Source: Bacteroides sp. (GTDB lineage: Bacteria; Bacteroidota; Bacteroidia; Bacteroidales; Bacteroidaceae). From it: 64,000 bases of DNA. The notes below the pieces were generated by a model. That model was not told the origin of the DNA and made no database searches. It was given only the letters and a program-made list of their open reading frames with translations. This document shows, one piece after another, positions 45,923-54,277 of this stretch (positions within the stretch are counted from its first letter, which is position 1; each line of letters starts with the position of its first letter). The stretch spans positions 7,470-71,469 of the forward strand of contig DXLO01000013.1 of NCBI GenBank assembly GCA_019414665.1. The letters run 5' to 3'. The position numbers and the translations under genes are program-made.

Positions 45923-45929
45923 GTATTGT

Positions 45930-47648
45930 TTAGAAAGAAGGCTTTATGTCTTCTATCTGTAATTGGATTTCTCCACGTTTGTGCGTATTTTCTTCAATCG
46001 TATAACAGATATTGAACGATTGCTTGGTTTTGATGTAACGTGCTTGCGAACTTTGTCCGAAAGCGATGCCGTTCATCACGTTATTCGATTTGTTGTCCAC
46101 CAGTTCCAATTTGATGTGTTCCTGATCGCGTCCCACCACCTTGCTTGTTCCATAGTCGTAAACATTCAGCGTTGAGAAGACGGGTTTCGGATTATCCGGA
46201 CCGAAGGGATTAAACTTCTTCAAATCGAAGAAAAACTTCGGTGTGATGTCGCGGAAATCCAGTTGGGCATCGATGTCTATCGTCGCACTGGTCTGTTCCG
46301 GCAAGATATGATCGGTTACATATTGCTCGAAGCGTCGTGTAAACTCCGGTACGTTTTCAATCTTCATGGAAAGTCCCGCAGCATACGTATGTCCTCCGAA
46401 GTTTTCCAGCAAGTCACGGCAATGTTCGATTGCTTTATACACATCGAAGCCTGAAACCGATCGTGCAGAACCTGTTGCCAGGTTGTCTGTACGTGTCAGA
46501 ACGACAGCCGGACGGTAATAGATTTCCGTCAATCGGGAAGCTACGATACCGATAACTCCTTTGTGCCAAGCTTCATTGTAGATGACGATGGAGCGGCGTT
46601 CGGACAGTTTCTCCAGATGATCGACAATCTTATTCGCTTCTTCGGTCATGCTCTTGTCCAGGTCTTTGCGAGTCTCATTGAACTGGTTTATCTGGTTACT
46701 CTTTTCGAGTGCTGCCTGAAAGTCTTTCTCAATCAGCAAATCGACTGCCTTCTTCCCGTTTTGTATACGTCCGGATGCATTGATGCGCGGACCTATTTTA
46801 AAGACAATATCGCTCATCGTGATTTCCCGTTCGGACAAACCACAAACATCGATGATGGCTTTCAGCCCGATACTGGGATTAGAATTGAGCTGACGCAGCC
46901 CATGATAGGCAAGCACGCGGTTTTCTCCCATTATAGGTACGATGTCCGAGGCGATACTTACTGCAACCAAATCGAGCAGTGGAGTGAGCTGATGAAACTC
47001 GATTCCATTATTGATGGCAAAAGCCTGCATGAACTTAAATCCGACACCGCATCCTGAGAGGTGATCGTACGGATAAGTTGAATCAAACCGCTTAGGGTTC
47101 AATATGGCAACAGCAGGCGGCAACACATCATCTGGCACATGATGGTCGCAAATAATAAAGTCGATGCCTTTTTCTTTGGCATACGTAATCTCTTCCACGG
47201 CTTTGATACCGCAGTCTAATACAATAATAAGCTTTACGCCTGTTTCGGCAGCATAATCCACTCCCTTCTTCGATACTCCATACCCTTCGTTGTAACGGTC
47301 GGGGATGTAGTAATCGATGTTCGAATAGAACTGTTGAAGGAATTTATAAACCAATGCGACTGCTGTAGTACCGTCTACATCGTAATCTCCATACACCATG
47401 ATACGTTCTTTCCGTCCCATAGCTTTGTTCAGTCGTTCTACTGCAATGCTCATGTCCTTCATAAGGAACGGATCATGCAGTTCGTTGAGCTGAGGACGGA
47501 AAAATCGTTTGGCCTCGGCAGTAGAGGTTATTCCTCTTTCCAAGAGAAGCCGGCATAATATAGGGCTGATTCCTATATCTTTAGCCAGTGCTCTAGCTGC
47601 TTCCCGCTGTTCTAGTGTCGGAGGTTGATAATTCCATTTGTAATTCAT
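45930..47648 (-). CDS. recJ: Single-stranded-DNA-specific exonuclease RecJ
   Basis: A 5'-3' exonuclease of the DHH superfamily. The metal-binding blocks GDYDVDGTTA (residues 87-96), LDCGIKA and CDHHVPDDVLPPA are all present. The DHHA1 domain ends with the GGHTYAAGLSM block near residue 410, and an OB-like C-terminal domain follows (DYGTSKVVGRDQEHIKLEL). The length of 572 residues is normal. It lies upstream of recQ on the same strand, which fits the joint function of the two in recombination repair. The hydrolase gene may also be in this transcript. Confidence 0.95.
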   Translation of the reverse strand: MNYKWNYQPPTLEQREAARALAKDIGISPILCRLLLERGITSTAEAKRFFRPQLNELHDPFLMKDMSIAVERLNKAMGRKERIMVYGDYDVDGTTAVALVYKFLQQFYSNIDYYIPDRYNEGYGVSKKGVDYAAETGVKLIIVLDCGIKAVEEITYAKEKGIDFIICDHHVPDDVLPPAVAILNPKRFDSTYPYDHLSGCGVGFKFMQAFAINNGIEFHQLTPLLDLVAVSIASDIVPIMGENRVLAYHGLRQLNSNPSIGLKAIIDVCGLSEREITMSDIVFKIGPRINASGRIQNGKKAVDLLIEKDFQAALEKSNQINQFNETRKDLDKSMTEEANKIVDHLEKLSERRSIVIYNEAWHKGVIGIVASRLTEIYYRPAVVLTRTDNLATGSARSVSGFDVYKAIEHCRDLLENFGGHTYAAGLSMKIENVPEFTRRFEQYVTDHILPEQTSATIDIDAQLDFRDITPKFFFDLKKFNPFGPDNPKPVFSTLNVYDYGTSKVVGRDQEHIKLELVDNKSNNVMNGIAFGQSSQARYIKTKQSFNICYTIEENTHKRGEIQLQIEDIKPSF

Positions 47649-47749
47649 TTATATATATTTTTTTCTTTCTTTTCTTTTTCAGACACGGGCAAAAAGCTTT
47701 TTTACCCTAGTTATTCAATCTGTAAAATTAGAAAAAAAGAAAGAAAAAA

Positions 47750-47786
47750 ACGGCTAATCTCCTATTTATTTTCGGAGATTAGCCGC
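47750..47786 (-). terminator. Intrinsic terminator after the C1 peptidase gene
   Basis: CGGCTAATCTCC (47751-47762) and its perfect complement (47774-47785) are followed on the minus strand by a T-rich tract. Confidence 0.88.
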
Positions 47787-47818
47787 TTAATTATTTATAA
47801 TTGGTCTATATTAACTAA

Positions 47819-49015
47819 TTATAATCCCAATTTTTTAGCTATGTCAGCAGGAATGGCATGCTTGTTTACCAAAATATTCATGGTCTTGTAAGCAGCAAAT
47901 GCTTTTGATGCATACCAGATACCTTTGTACTTGCCTTCAGTTCCCCATGAATTTTTTACCATGAAGTATTCTTTTCCGTTCTGGTCTTTAGCAATACCGT
48001 AGATAACCATTCCGTGGTCATCGGTAGTTTCCCAGTTGTCGAAAGCTTCCTGACGCATTTCCTGAGTTACAGTGATTTCAGGAAGTGGCTTGCTTGTCAG
48101 TTCTTTACGTTTGTCTGCCTGGCTCATACCTAACCAACGTGCCATATCAGAGCCTGTCAGTTCAGCGCCTTTTTCTGCATCCGGACATACAGCTACACCA
48201 TCACGAGTAAAGCCTTGTTCACTAACATCAGCACCCCATGCGAAAGTATAGCCAGTGTTGATTGCATTTTCCATAACAGCCATCAGTTCGTCGATAGGCA
48301 AGTTGTACGAAAGTGCATTACGCCAGTTGTCTTGTACTTCGATATTGAACTGAGTGTAGAACGGATGATGAGAGTAAGATGTCAGTGAAACATAGTCGTC
48401 CATGTTCAGACCCAATACTTCATCGGCAAATGTTCTCGGAGTATAAGTCTTACCTTTGTAAGTAAATTCTTTCGGGCATTCTCCCAGGTATGTGTCATAA
48501 ATAGACTTGATACCGTTTTTCCAAACCGGAGACAGCTTTTTCAATCCGCCTTTAGCGATAGCGTTCATATAACCTGAAGCTACAGCATCCAGTTCGTTAT
48601 GGTTAGGAAGTGAATCGCCGTACATGATACCCGGCATAGCTTCCTGAGGAACCATACCATATTTTTCGTAGCAAACTACTATATCTTCGAAGCTTCCACC
48701 CGGAGAGAAAGAAGCGTCACCGTGATAGCGTACATAGTTTACAGCACGGTCTTCCATTGTTTTGTGTACAACAAACATTTCAGACAAATCGAATTCTCCC
48801 TTTCCTGCACGCAACAGTTCTGCTTCGAGGAATCCCAGTGTTGAGAACGACCAGCAAGTGCTTGACTGGTTTTGGTCTTTGATAGAAGTGATAGGGTTTT
48901 CCTTTACAGTTGTAAACACAAAGCCTTCTTCTTCAGCTTTGTTCTTTTTTGGGCCTTTAGCATATACATTGCTAAAGCATACACCCAAAGCTAAAATCGC
49001 AACAAGTTTATTCAT
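47819..49015 (-). CDS. Secreted C1-family cysteine peptidase (bleomycin hydrolase/aminopeptidase C type)
   Basis: A papain-like peptidase of the C1B/bleomycin hydrolase group. The signal peptide ends near NVYAK (residue ~19), so it is periplasmic or exported, unlike the cytoplasmic PepC. The catalytic Cys54 is in SSTCWSFSTLGFLEAE, the His in DDHGMVIYGIA and the Asn in VKNSWGTEG. The 398-residue length fits a single domain. It follows an aminopeptidase P gene by 37 bp on the same strand, suggesting that the two form a peptide-degrading operon. Confidence 0.9.
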   Translation of the reverse strand: MNKLVAILALGVCFSNVYAKGPKKNKAEEEGFVFTTVKENPITSIKDQNQSSTCWSFSTLGFLEAELLRAGKGEFDLSEMFVVHKTMEDRAVNYVRYHGDASFSPGGSFEDIVVCYEKYGMVPQEAMPGIMYGDSLPNHNELDAVASGYMNAIAKGGLKKLSPVWKNGIKSIYDTYLGECPKEFTYKGKTYTPRTFADEVLGLNMDDYVSLTSYSHHPFYTQFNIEVQDNWRNALSYNLPIDELMAVMENAINTGYTFAWGADVSEQGFTRDGVAVCPDAEKGAELTGSDMARWLGMSQADKRKELTSKPLPEITVTQEMRQEAFDNWETTDDHGMVIYGIAKDQNGKEYFMVKNSWGTEGKYKGIWYASKAFAAYKTMNILVNKHAIPADIAKKLGL

Positions 49016-49052
49016 TGTTTCTTTTAGGGTTAAATTATTATTTGTTTATTTA

Positions 49053-50447
49053 TTATTGTTCATTCATAATCTTTTCCACTTCTTCGATGGTAATAGGAAT
49101 ACGCTTGTCGCCAGTAAAGCGTGAACCTTCCGGAGTAATCAGAATATCATCTTCCAGACGGATGCCACCGAAATCCTTGAACTTGTCTATAGCATCAAAA
49201 TTCAGGTATTCAGTATTAATGTTTTCTGCTCTCCACTTGTCGATCAGTGCCGGAATGAAATAGCATCCCGGTTCGTCTGTGATGACGAAGCCTTCCTGCA
49301 AGCGACGTCCCATACGCAAAGAAGCCAGTCCGAACTGATCGGAAGGACGAGTTTCATCGTCGTAACCCACGTAGCATTGTCCTAAATCTTCCATGTCGTG
49401 AACGTCAATTCCCATCATATGTCCCAGACCGTGAGGCATGAACAGTGCATGAGCTCCTGCTGCTACGGCATCATCTACATTGCCTTTCATCAATCCAAGA
49501 TCTTTCAATCCCTGAGCCAGTACCTTGCAGACATCCAGATGGACAGACTTATAAGTAACTCCCGGGCGAGCCAGCTCCAAAGCACGGTCGTGACATGCCA
49601 GTACAATGCTGTATACGTCACGCTGGCGGTCAGTAAATTTACCGCCTACAGGTATGGTTCGGGTATGGTCGGAACAGTAGTTAGTAACGCTTTCTGCACC
49701 TGCATCAGTCAGCATCAGACGGCCTGTCTGAAGAATCTGGCTGTGGTCATGATTGTGAAGTGTCTGTCCGTTCTGTGAAAGGATAGTGGCAAACGATACC
49801 ATATTTCCGTATGATGCAGCAATACCATCCAGTATGCCGGCAATATATTGTTCCGAAACTCCCGGTTTGCACAGGCGCATGGCAGCCGTATGCATTTCGT
49901 AACCGATGTTGCAGGCTTTATCTATTTCCTCAATTTCGCATGCTTCTTTTACTGAACGCAGGCTTACTACAGCCTTTATCAGCTCCAATGAAGCATGTTG
50001 TCTGGTCATGGAAGCACGGATTCCGGTCAAATCTTCCAGAAGCATCATGTTGTCGTAGCGGTAAGGAGGCAGGAAGTGAATCTTGCGTCGTTGTGATATG
50101 GCCTTTCCTACTACTTCTTTCAGTCGTGCAAACGGAAAACTTTTTTTCACTCCTACACGTTCTCCCAGTTCCTTTACACTAGGCTGAGGGCCCATCCAGA
50201 TAATGTCGTCCATCGTTACGTCATCGCCGAAGAAATAATCTTCCTCAGCATCAACGTCCAGCACTCCTGCATATCCGGGATGTGAATGTCCGAAGAAATA
50301 GAGGAACGAGCTGTCTTGACGGAATTTATATGTATTATCGGGATAATTGGCAGGGGCTTCATTGTTTCCCAGTATCAGGATAATACCACTACTGACTTTC
50401 TCTCTAAGTGCCTTACGGCGATTGCGGTATACTGATGATTCGAACAT
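49053..50447 (-). CDS. Xaa-Pro aminopeptidase (aminopeptidase P, M24B)
   Basis: A pita-bread metallopeptidase that releases N-terminal residues before proline. The N-terminal aminopeptidase-P domain (~residues 1-160) is followed by the M24 domain. Metal ligands are visible in LMLTDAGAES, HGLGHMMGIDVHD (near residue 340) and ITDEPGCYF, plus the late Glu in GGIRLEDD. It has no signal peptide. The -7 element at 50487-50494 fits a promoter just upstream. It is the first gene of a two-gene operon with the C1 peptidase. Confidence 0.93.
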   Translation of the reverse strand: MFESSVYRNRRKALREKVSSGIILILGNNEAPANYPDNTYKFRQDSSFLYFFGHSHPGYAGVLDVDAEEDYFFGDDVTMDDIIWMGPQPSVKELGERVGVKKSFPFARLKEVVGKAISQRRKIHFLPPYRYDNMMLLEDLTGIRASMTRQHASLELIKAVVSLRSVKEACEIEEIDKACNIGYEMHTAAMRLCKPGVSEQYIAGILDGIAASYGNMVSFATILSQNGQTLHNHDHSQILQTGRLMLTDAGAESVTNYCSDHTRTIPVGGKFTDRQRDVYSIVLACHDRALELARPGVTYKSVHLDVCKVLAQGLKDLGLMKGNVDDAVAAGAHALFMPHGLGHMMGIDVHDMEDLGQCYVGYDDETRPSDQFGLASLRMGRRLQEGFVITDEPGCYFIPALIDKWRAENINTEYLNFDAIDKFKDFGGIRLEDDILITPEGSRFTGDKRIPITIEEVEKIMNEQ

Positions 50448-50486
50448 ATTGTAATTGTTAAAGTGAAATTATTGTAATAAGTGTTG

Positions 50487-50546
50487 CAAAAGTAGGAAAT
50501 TAAATTGAATTATGTCCTAACCATTTTCCTAAAAAATGTATCTTTG
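50487..50546. promoter_or_regulatory. Divergent -7 elements of the aminopeptidase P and patatin genes
   Basis: TACTTTTG (minus, 50494-50487) and TATCTTTG (plus, 50539-50546) face away from each other. The second covers the region just after the upstream start of the patatin frame and so fixes its ATG at 50569. Confidence 0.65.
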
Positions 50547-50568
50547 TGAAACTAAACTATTGTATGTT

Positions 50569-51414
50569 ATGAAACTAGATTTGAAGAATATGGGCCTTGT
50601 TCTTGAAGGAGGAGGCATGCGTGGGGTTTTTACCTGCGGAGTATTAGACTATTTCATGGATCATCATATCGAGTTTCCATATGGTATCGGTGTTTCGGCT
50701 GGAGCATGTAACGGACTTTCTTACATGTCGCATCAGCGTGGACGTGCCAAATATAGCAATATCGATATGATGGCAAAGTATCATTATATCGGGTTGAAGT
50801 ATTTGTGGTATCAGCATAGCATACTAGACCAAAAACTATTGTACGAGATTTTTCCAGAAGAATTGCTTCCGTACGACTATCAGGCATATTATGAAAATCC
50901 GGCACGGTTTGAAATGGTTACAACAAACTGTGTGACAGGACGTGCCTGTTATCTGGAAGAAAAGAAAGATAAAGAGCGCCTGCTGGCGATAGCAAAAGCT
51001 TCGAGCAGCTTGCCTTATGTTTGTCCCATTACGTATGTCGACGGGCGTCCGATGTTGGACGGAGGAATAGTCGATTCGATACCTGTACTGCGTGCCATAG
51101 AACAGGGATATGAACGCAATGTTGTCGTATTGACACGAAACAGAGGGTATCGTAAATCGGAGAAGGATATTCGGGTACCACGGTTTATTTATACACGTTA
51201 TCCAAGGTTGCGCGTTGTGTTAAGCCGGCGTTGTCAGGTTTATAATCAACAGTTGGAAATGATTGAACGTATGGAGGATGAAGGTCGGATCATTGCAATC
51301 CGTCCCGAACAACGGGTTGTAGTCAACCGTATAGAGAAAGATATCAGGAAGTTGACCAGTCTGTATGAAGAAGGTTATGCATGCGCAGAAAAAGTCATGG
51401 GGCAGTTCTTGTAA
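50569..51414 (+). CDS. Patatin-like phospholipase
   Basis: A cytoplasmic serine hydrolase of the patatin family, about 281 residues. The oxyanion block LVLEGGGMRGVFTCG is at residues ~10-24, the nucleophile elbow GVSAGACNG near 40-48 and the Asp of the dyad in LDGGIVDSIP. The frame extends to 50536, but the ATG at 50569 is chosen because the promoter lies in the extension. There is no membrane segment or signal peptide. It is monocistronic. Lipid substrate is unknown. Confidence 0.88.
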   Translation: MKLDLKNMGLVLEGGGMRGVFTCGVLDYFMDHHIEFPYGIGVSAGACNGLSYMSHQRGRAKYSNIDMMAKYHYIGLKYLWYQHSILDQKLLYEIFPEELLPYDYQAYYENPARFEMVTTNCVTGRACYLEEKKDKERLLAIAKASSSLPYVCPITYVDGRPMLDGGIVDSIPVLRAIEQGYERNVVVLTRNRGYRKSEKDIRVPRFIYTRYPRLRVVLSRRCQVYNQQLEMIERMEDEGRIIAIRPEQRVVVNRIEKDIRKLTSLYEEGYACAEKVMGQFL

Positions 51415-51648
51415 AAAACTGTATAGGCTTTTTATAGTGTATCAATACTGATGTTCTTTGTCGGAAATTAAGAGGGGTTTTGATACCAGCTTTCCTTCAT
51501 GTAGGATGTCTACCATTCCCTTTTTTACGTGCTTATTTTCTTGTAAAGGATATAAAAGTAAAAAAAGCATATTTGAAGTTTCAAAAGTTGTTTTCAATCT
51601 TTCCCAATCAGAGCAGAAATGAAATTAGAAAACAGCTTTTGGTAGCTC

Positions 51649-51700
51649 AAAAACAAGTACGGCAGCTTTCCAATAGAGGAAGGCTGCCGTACTTGTTTTT
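51649..51700. terminator. Bidirectional terminator after rny and patatin genes
   Basis: Arms of about 22 bp (51649-51671 and 51678-51700; cores CAAGTACGGCAGC and GCTGCCGTACTTG) end in AAAAA/TTTTT. They can end transcripts from both convergent genes. Apart from this hairpin nothing was seen between 51415 and 51760. Confidence 0.9.
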
Positions 51701-51760
51701 ATTGTTGACTCCGGTTTGACTGAACCGGAGCTCTTATTTTCATTTTCGATTATTTGCTGT

Positions 51761-53296
51761 TTATTTTGCGAAGCTAACCGCACGAGTTTCACGGATAACT
51801 GTAATCTTAACCTGTCCCGGATAAGTCATTTCATCCTGAATCTTCTTAGCTATTTCAGTAGACAAGCTTTCTGTTTGTTTGTCGTCTATCTTGTCTGCAC
51901 CAACGATTACGCGCAACTCGCGACCTGCCTGAATAGCGTAAGTTTTTGTAACACCCGGATAAGACATTGCAAGCTGTTCCAAATCGTTCAAACGCTTGAT
52001 GTAAGCCTCTACGATTTCGCGGCGTGCTCCCGGACGTGCACCAGAGATAGCATCACATACCTGTACGATAGGAGCCAGCAAGCTGGTCATTTCTACTTCA
52101 TCGTGGTGAGCTCCGATAGCATTGCAGATATCAGGTTTTTCCTTATATTTTTCAGCCAGCTTCATACCAAGCAGTGCGTGTGGCAATTCTGGTTCTTCAT
52201 CAGGTACTTTACCTATATCGTGCAACAATCCGGCACGTTTAGCTTTTTTCGGATTAAGTCCCAGTTCCGAAGCCATGACAGCACACAGGTTGGCTGTTTC
52301 GCGTGCATGCTGCAACAGATTCTGTCCATAAGAAGAACGATATTTCATCTTACCGATGATACGGATCAGTTCAGGATGCAGGCCATGAATACCCAAGTCG
52401 ATTGTAGTACGTTTACCTGTTTCGATGATTTCATCTTCTACTTGCTTACGCACTTTTGCAACAACTTCTTCGATGCGTGCCGGATGAATACGTCCGTCGG
52501 TAACCAACTGATGTAAGGCTAGACGTGCAATTTCACGGCGAACAGGGTCGAATGCAGACAATACGATTGCTTCAGGTGTGTCGTCTACAACGATTTCTAC
52601 TCCGGTTGCTGCTTCCAGCGCGCGGATGTTACGGCCTTCACGACCAATGATACGTCCTTTTATTTCATCAGATTCGATATGGAATACCGTTACAGAGTTT
52701 TCAATAGCAGTTTCTGTAGCAACTCGCTGGATAGACTGAATAACGATGCGTTTAGCTTCACGGTTTGCTGTAAGCTTAGCATCATCCATAATGTCATTGA
52801 TGTAAGATTGAGCCTGAGTTTTGGCTTCTTCCTTCAACGATTCTACCAGACGTTCCTTTGCTTCTTCAGCAGAAAGTCCTGAAAGTGCTTCCAGTTTCTC
52901 ACGTTCCTGTGATTGTAACTGATCTAATTCTTCTTTCTTCTTTTCAATGATAACCAGCTGTGCGTCCAGATTTTCCTTGATGGCTTCATTCTCGTTGCGT
53001 TTACGCTGCAACTCTTCATTTTTCTGGTTCAGCACCATTTCGCGCTGTTTCAGCTTGTTTTCTGCCTGTTGAATTTTTTGATTACGAAGAGCAACTTCCT
53101 TTTCCAGATCAGCCTTTTTATTCAGGAATTTCTCTTTTACTTCCAGAAGTTTGTTTTTCTTTATAACCTCAGCTTCTGTTTCCGCTTCCTTTATAATTTT
53201 ATCATATCGCGCTTTCAAGCCATACTTGAAAAAGCAATATGAAAGTGCCCCTCCAATCAGAAAGGCGATAACCGTTAATATTACTAATGTCAACAT
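51761..53296 (-). CDS. rny: Ribonuclease Y
   Basis: A membrane-anchored endoribonuclease that starts mRNA decay. The N-terminal helix MLTLVILTVIAFLIGGALSY is followed by a long coiled coil (~residues 30-200), a KH domain (DEIKGRIIGREGRNIRALEAATG) and an HD domain with the metal ligands in GLLHDIGK near residue 360. The length of 511 residues is normal. The open frame extends further to 53332, but the ATG at 53296 gives the canonical N-terminus. It follows zapA and a structured RNA segment in the same operon. Confidence 0.95.
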   Translation of the reverse strand: MLTLVILTVIAFLIGGALSYCFFKYGLKARYDKIIKEAETEAEVIKKNKLLEVKEKFLNKKADLEKEVALRNQKIQQAENKLKQREMVLNQKNEELQRKRNENEAIKENLDAQLVIIEKKKEELDQLQSQEREKLEALSGLSAEEAKERLVESLKEEAKTQAQSYINDIMDDAKLTANREAKRIVIQSIQRVATETAIENSVTVFHIESDEIKGRIIGREGRNIRALEAATGVEIVVDDTPEAIVLSAFDPVRREIARLALHQLVTDGRIHPARIEEVVAKVRKQVEDEIIETGKRTTIDLGIHGLHPELIRIIGKMKYRSSYGQNLLQHARETANLCAVMASELGLNPKKAKRAGLLHDIGKVPDEEPELPHALLGMKLAEKYKEKPDICNAIGAHHDEVEMTSLLAPIVQVCDAISGARPGARREIVEAYIKRLNDLEQLAMSYPGVTKTYAIQAGRELRVIVGADKIDDKQTESLSTEIAKKIQDEMTYPGQVKITVIRETRAVSFAK

Positions 53297-53315
53297 TATA
53301 AGTAGTTTAAAATAT

Positions 53316-53373
53316 AAATAAAAAACGCACAAACTTTCTATCAGGCTGTTTTCCTGACGTCAAGCTTGTGCGC
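53316..53373 (-). terminator. Terminator-type hairpin between zapA and rny
   Basis: On the minus strand CGCACAAGCTT pairs with AAGTTTGTGCG (11 pairs, one wobble), then an internal loop, then CAGG/CCTG with a AAAACAG loop, and a TTTTTTATTT run. It could end the zapA transcript or a small RNA, or act as an attenuator for rny. Confidence 0.72.
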
Positions 53374-53404
53374 AAATGTTTTCTATCTTTCGTTTACTAA
53401 ACGC
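53320..53404 (-). ncRNA. Candidate small RNA between zapA and rny, possibly 6S-type
   Basis: The 108-bp zapA-rny gap holds a long hairpin with an internal bubble ending in a T-run. 6S RNA genes are often next to zapA in other bacteria and a 6S-Flavo family of about this size is known in Bacteroidetes. That it is 6S is inference from size, shape and neighbour; the 5' end is a guess. Confidence 0.4.
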
Positions 53405-53704
53405 TTACTCACTCTTTTTACCGATACACTCGTCTATATCTTGTTCCAGTTGTTTCAGCTTTTCCAGATAAGGCGTGGTATCATTACGGTCTTTCATAGA
53501 CATATTTTCAAAAGCCAGTTCCAGGGCTGTCATAACCCAATACTTCTCAGTATTGAAATTAGGGAACTTATTGCGGTATTTGTTTAGTTTATAATCAATC
53601 TGTTTGGCTGCATCCCGATATAGTTGTTCCTCTTCACGTTTAATGATGAGCGGATATCGTTCGTTGTCAATCAGCAGATGTATTTTCATTTGGTCGTCCG
53701 TCAT
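53405..53704 (-). CDS. zapA: Cell division protein ZapA
   Basis: A 99-residue protein that binds and bundles FtsZ filaments at the division ring. The N-terminal KIHLLIDNERYPLIIKREEEQLYRDAAKQIDYKLNKYR and the following helix fit ZapA, and the C-terminus is a coiled coil (EKLKQLEQDIDECIG). It lies 19 bp after a small coiled-coil gene and 108 bp before rny on the same strand. Confidence 0.88.
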   Translation of the reverse strand: MTDDQMKIHLLIDNERYPLIIKREEEQLYRDAAKQIDYKLNKYRNKFPNFNTEKYWVMTALELAFENMSMKDRNDTTPYLEKLKQLEQDIDECIGKKSE

Positions 53705-53723
53705 GCTCTTTTCACCGTTTTAA

Positions 53724-54017
53724 TTATTCATTCAGCAAAGCGATACATTTGTCGACTTCACGCACAAGCTTCGCCAATCGTTGTTTGGTATCTCGGAGTT
53801 CATTGTCGTTGATACTGATTATGCGAGCTGTTTTCAAATTGGTATACATGGCTTCCAATTCTTTTCGGCTATTTTGAAGTTCGGCTATTTCAACTTCTTT
53901 TTCAGCAAGAAGTTGACGGAGAGATGCATTTTCTTTTTGTTGTTCTTCATATAAATACATAAAATGCCTCAGTTTCCCTTCGAAAGTATTCAATAGCTTT
54001 TTGTCTTCTTCCGTCAT
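53724..54017 (-). CDS. Small coiled-coil protein upstream of zapA
   Basis: A 97-residue protein, almost entirely a coiled coil (KLRHFMYLYEEQQKENASLRQLLAEKEVEIAELQNSRKELE). The frame is open to 54065, but the ATG at 54017 is preferred because a TATATTTG -7 element lies at 54037-54044. It is the first gene of the zapA operon, and the position suggests a division-related partner of ZapA (inference). No enzymatic motif is present. Confidence 0.75.
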   Translation of the reverse strand: MTEEDKKLLNTFEGKLRHFMYLYEEQQKENASLRQLLAEKEVEIAELQNSRKELEAMYTNLKTARIISINDNELRDTKQRLAKLVREVDKCIALLNE

Positions 54018-54036
54018 TTTGTACCAAAATTGTATA

Positions 54037-54044
54037 CAAATATA
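54037..54044 (-). promoter_or_regulatory. -7 promoter element of the coiled-coil/zapA/rny operon
   Basis: TATATTTG on the minus strand lies 19 bp before the ATG at 54017 and inside the longer open frame. Confidence 0.6.
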
Positions 54045-54207
54045 GTGGATTGAAGAGAAACACAAAAATTTTTGCTCATATTTTCTTTTAAATAGGATAA
54101 AATTTAAGGGATATTGGGCAAATTTTCGGGTGGAATCAGAATGTTGACACTTTTTTGTTGTTAAAAGAATTGGATGTATAAAGGTTATACATGGAATGAA
54201 TAAAAAT

Positions 54208-54258
54208 GAAAAAATCGCTTCGGATTCTTTATGTTAAGATGCTCCGAAGCGATTTTTT
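54208..54258 (-). terminator. Intrinsic terminator after the M3 peptidase gene
   Basis: AAAAATCGCTTCGGA pairs perfectly with TCCGAAGCGATTTTT around an 18-nt loop; T-runs flank both sides. Confidence 0.88.
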
Positions 54259-54277
54259 ATTTATATCTTAGAGATGC

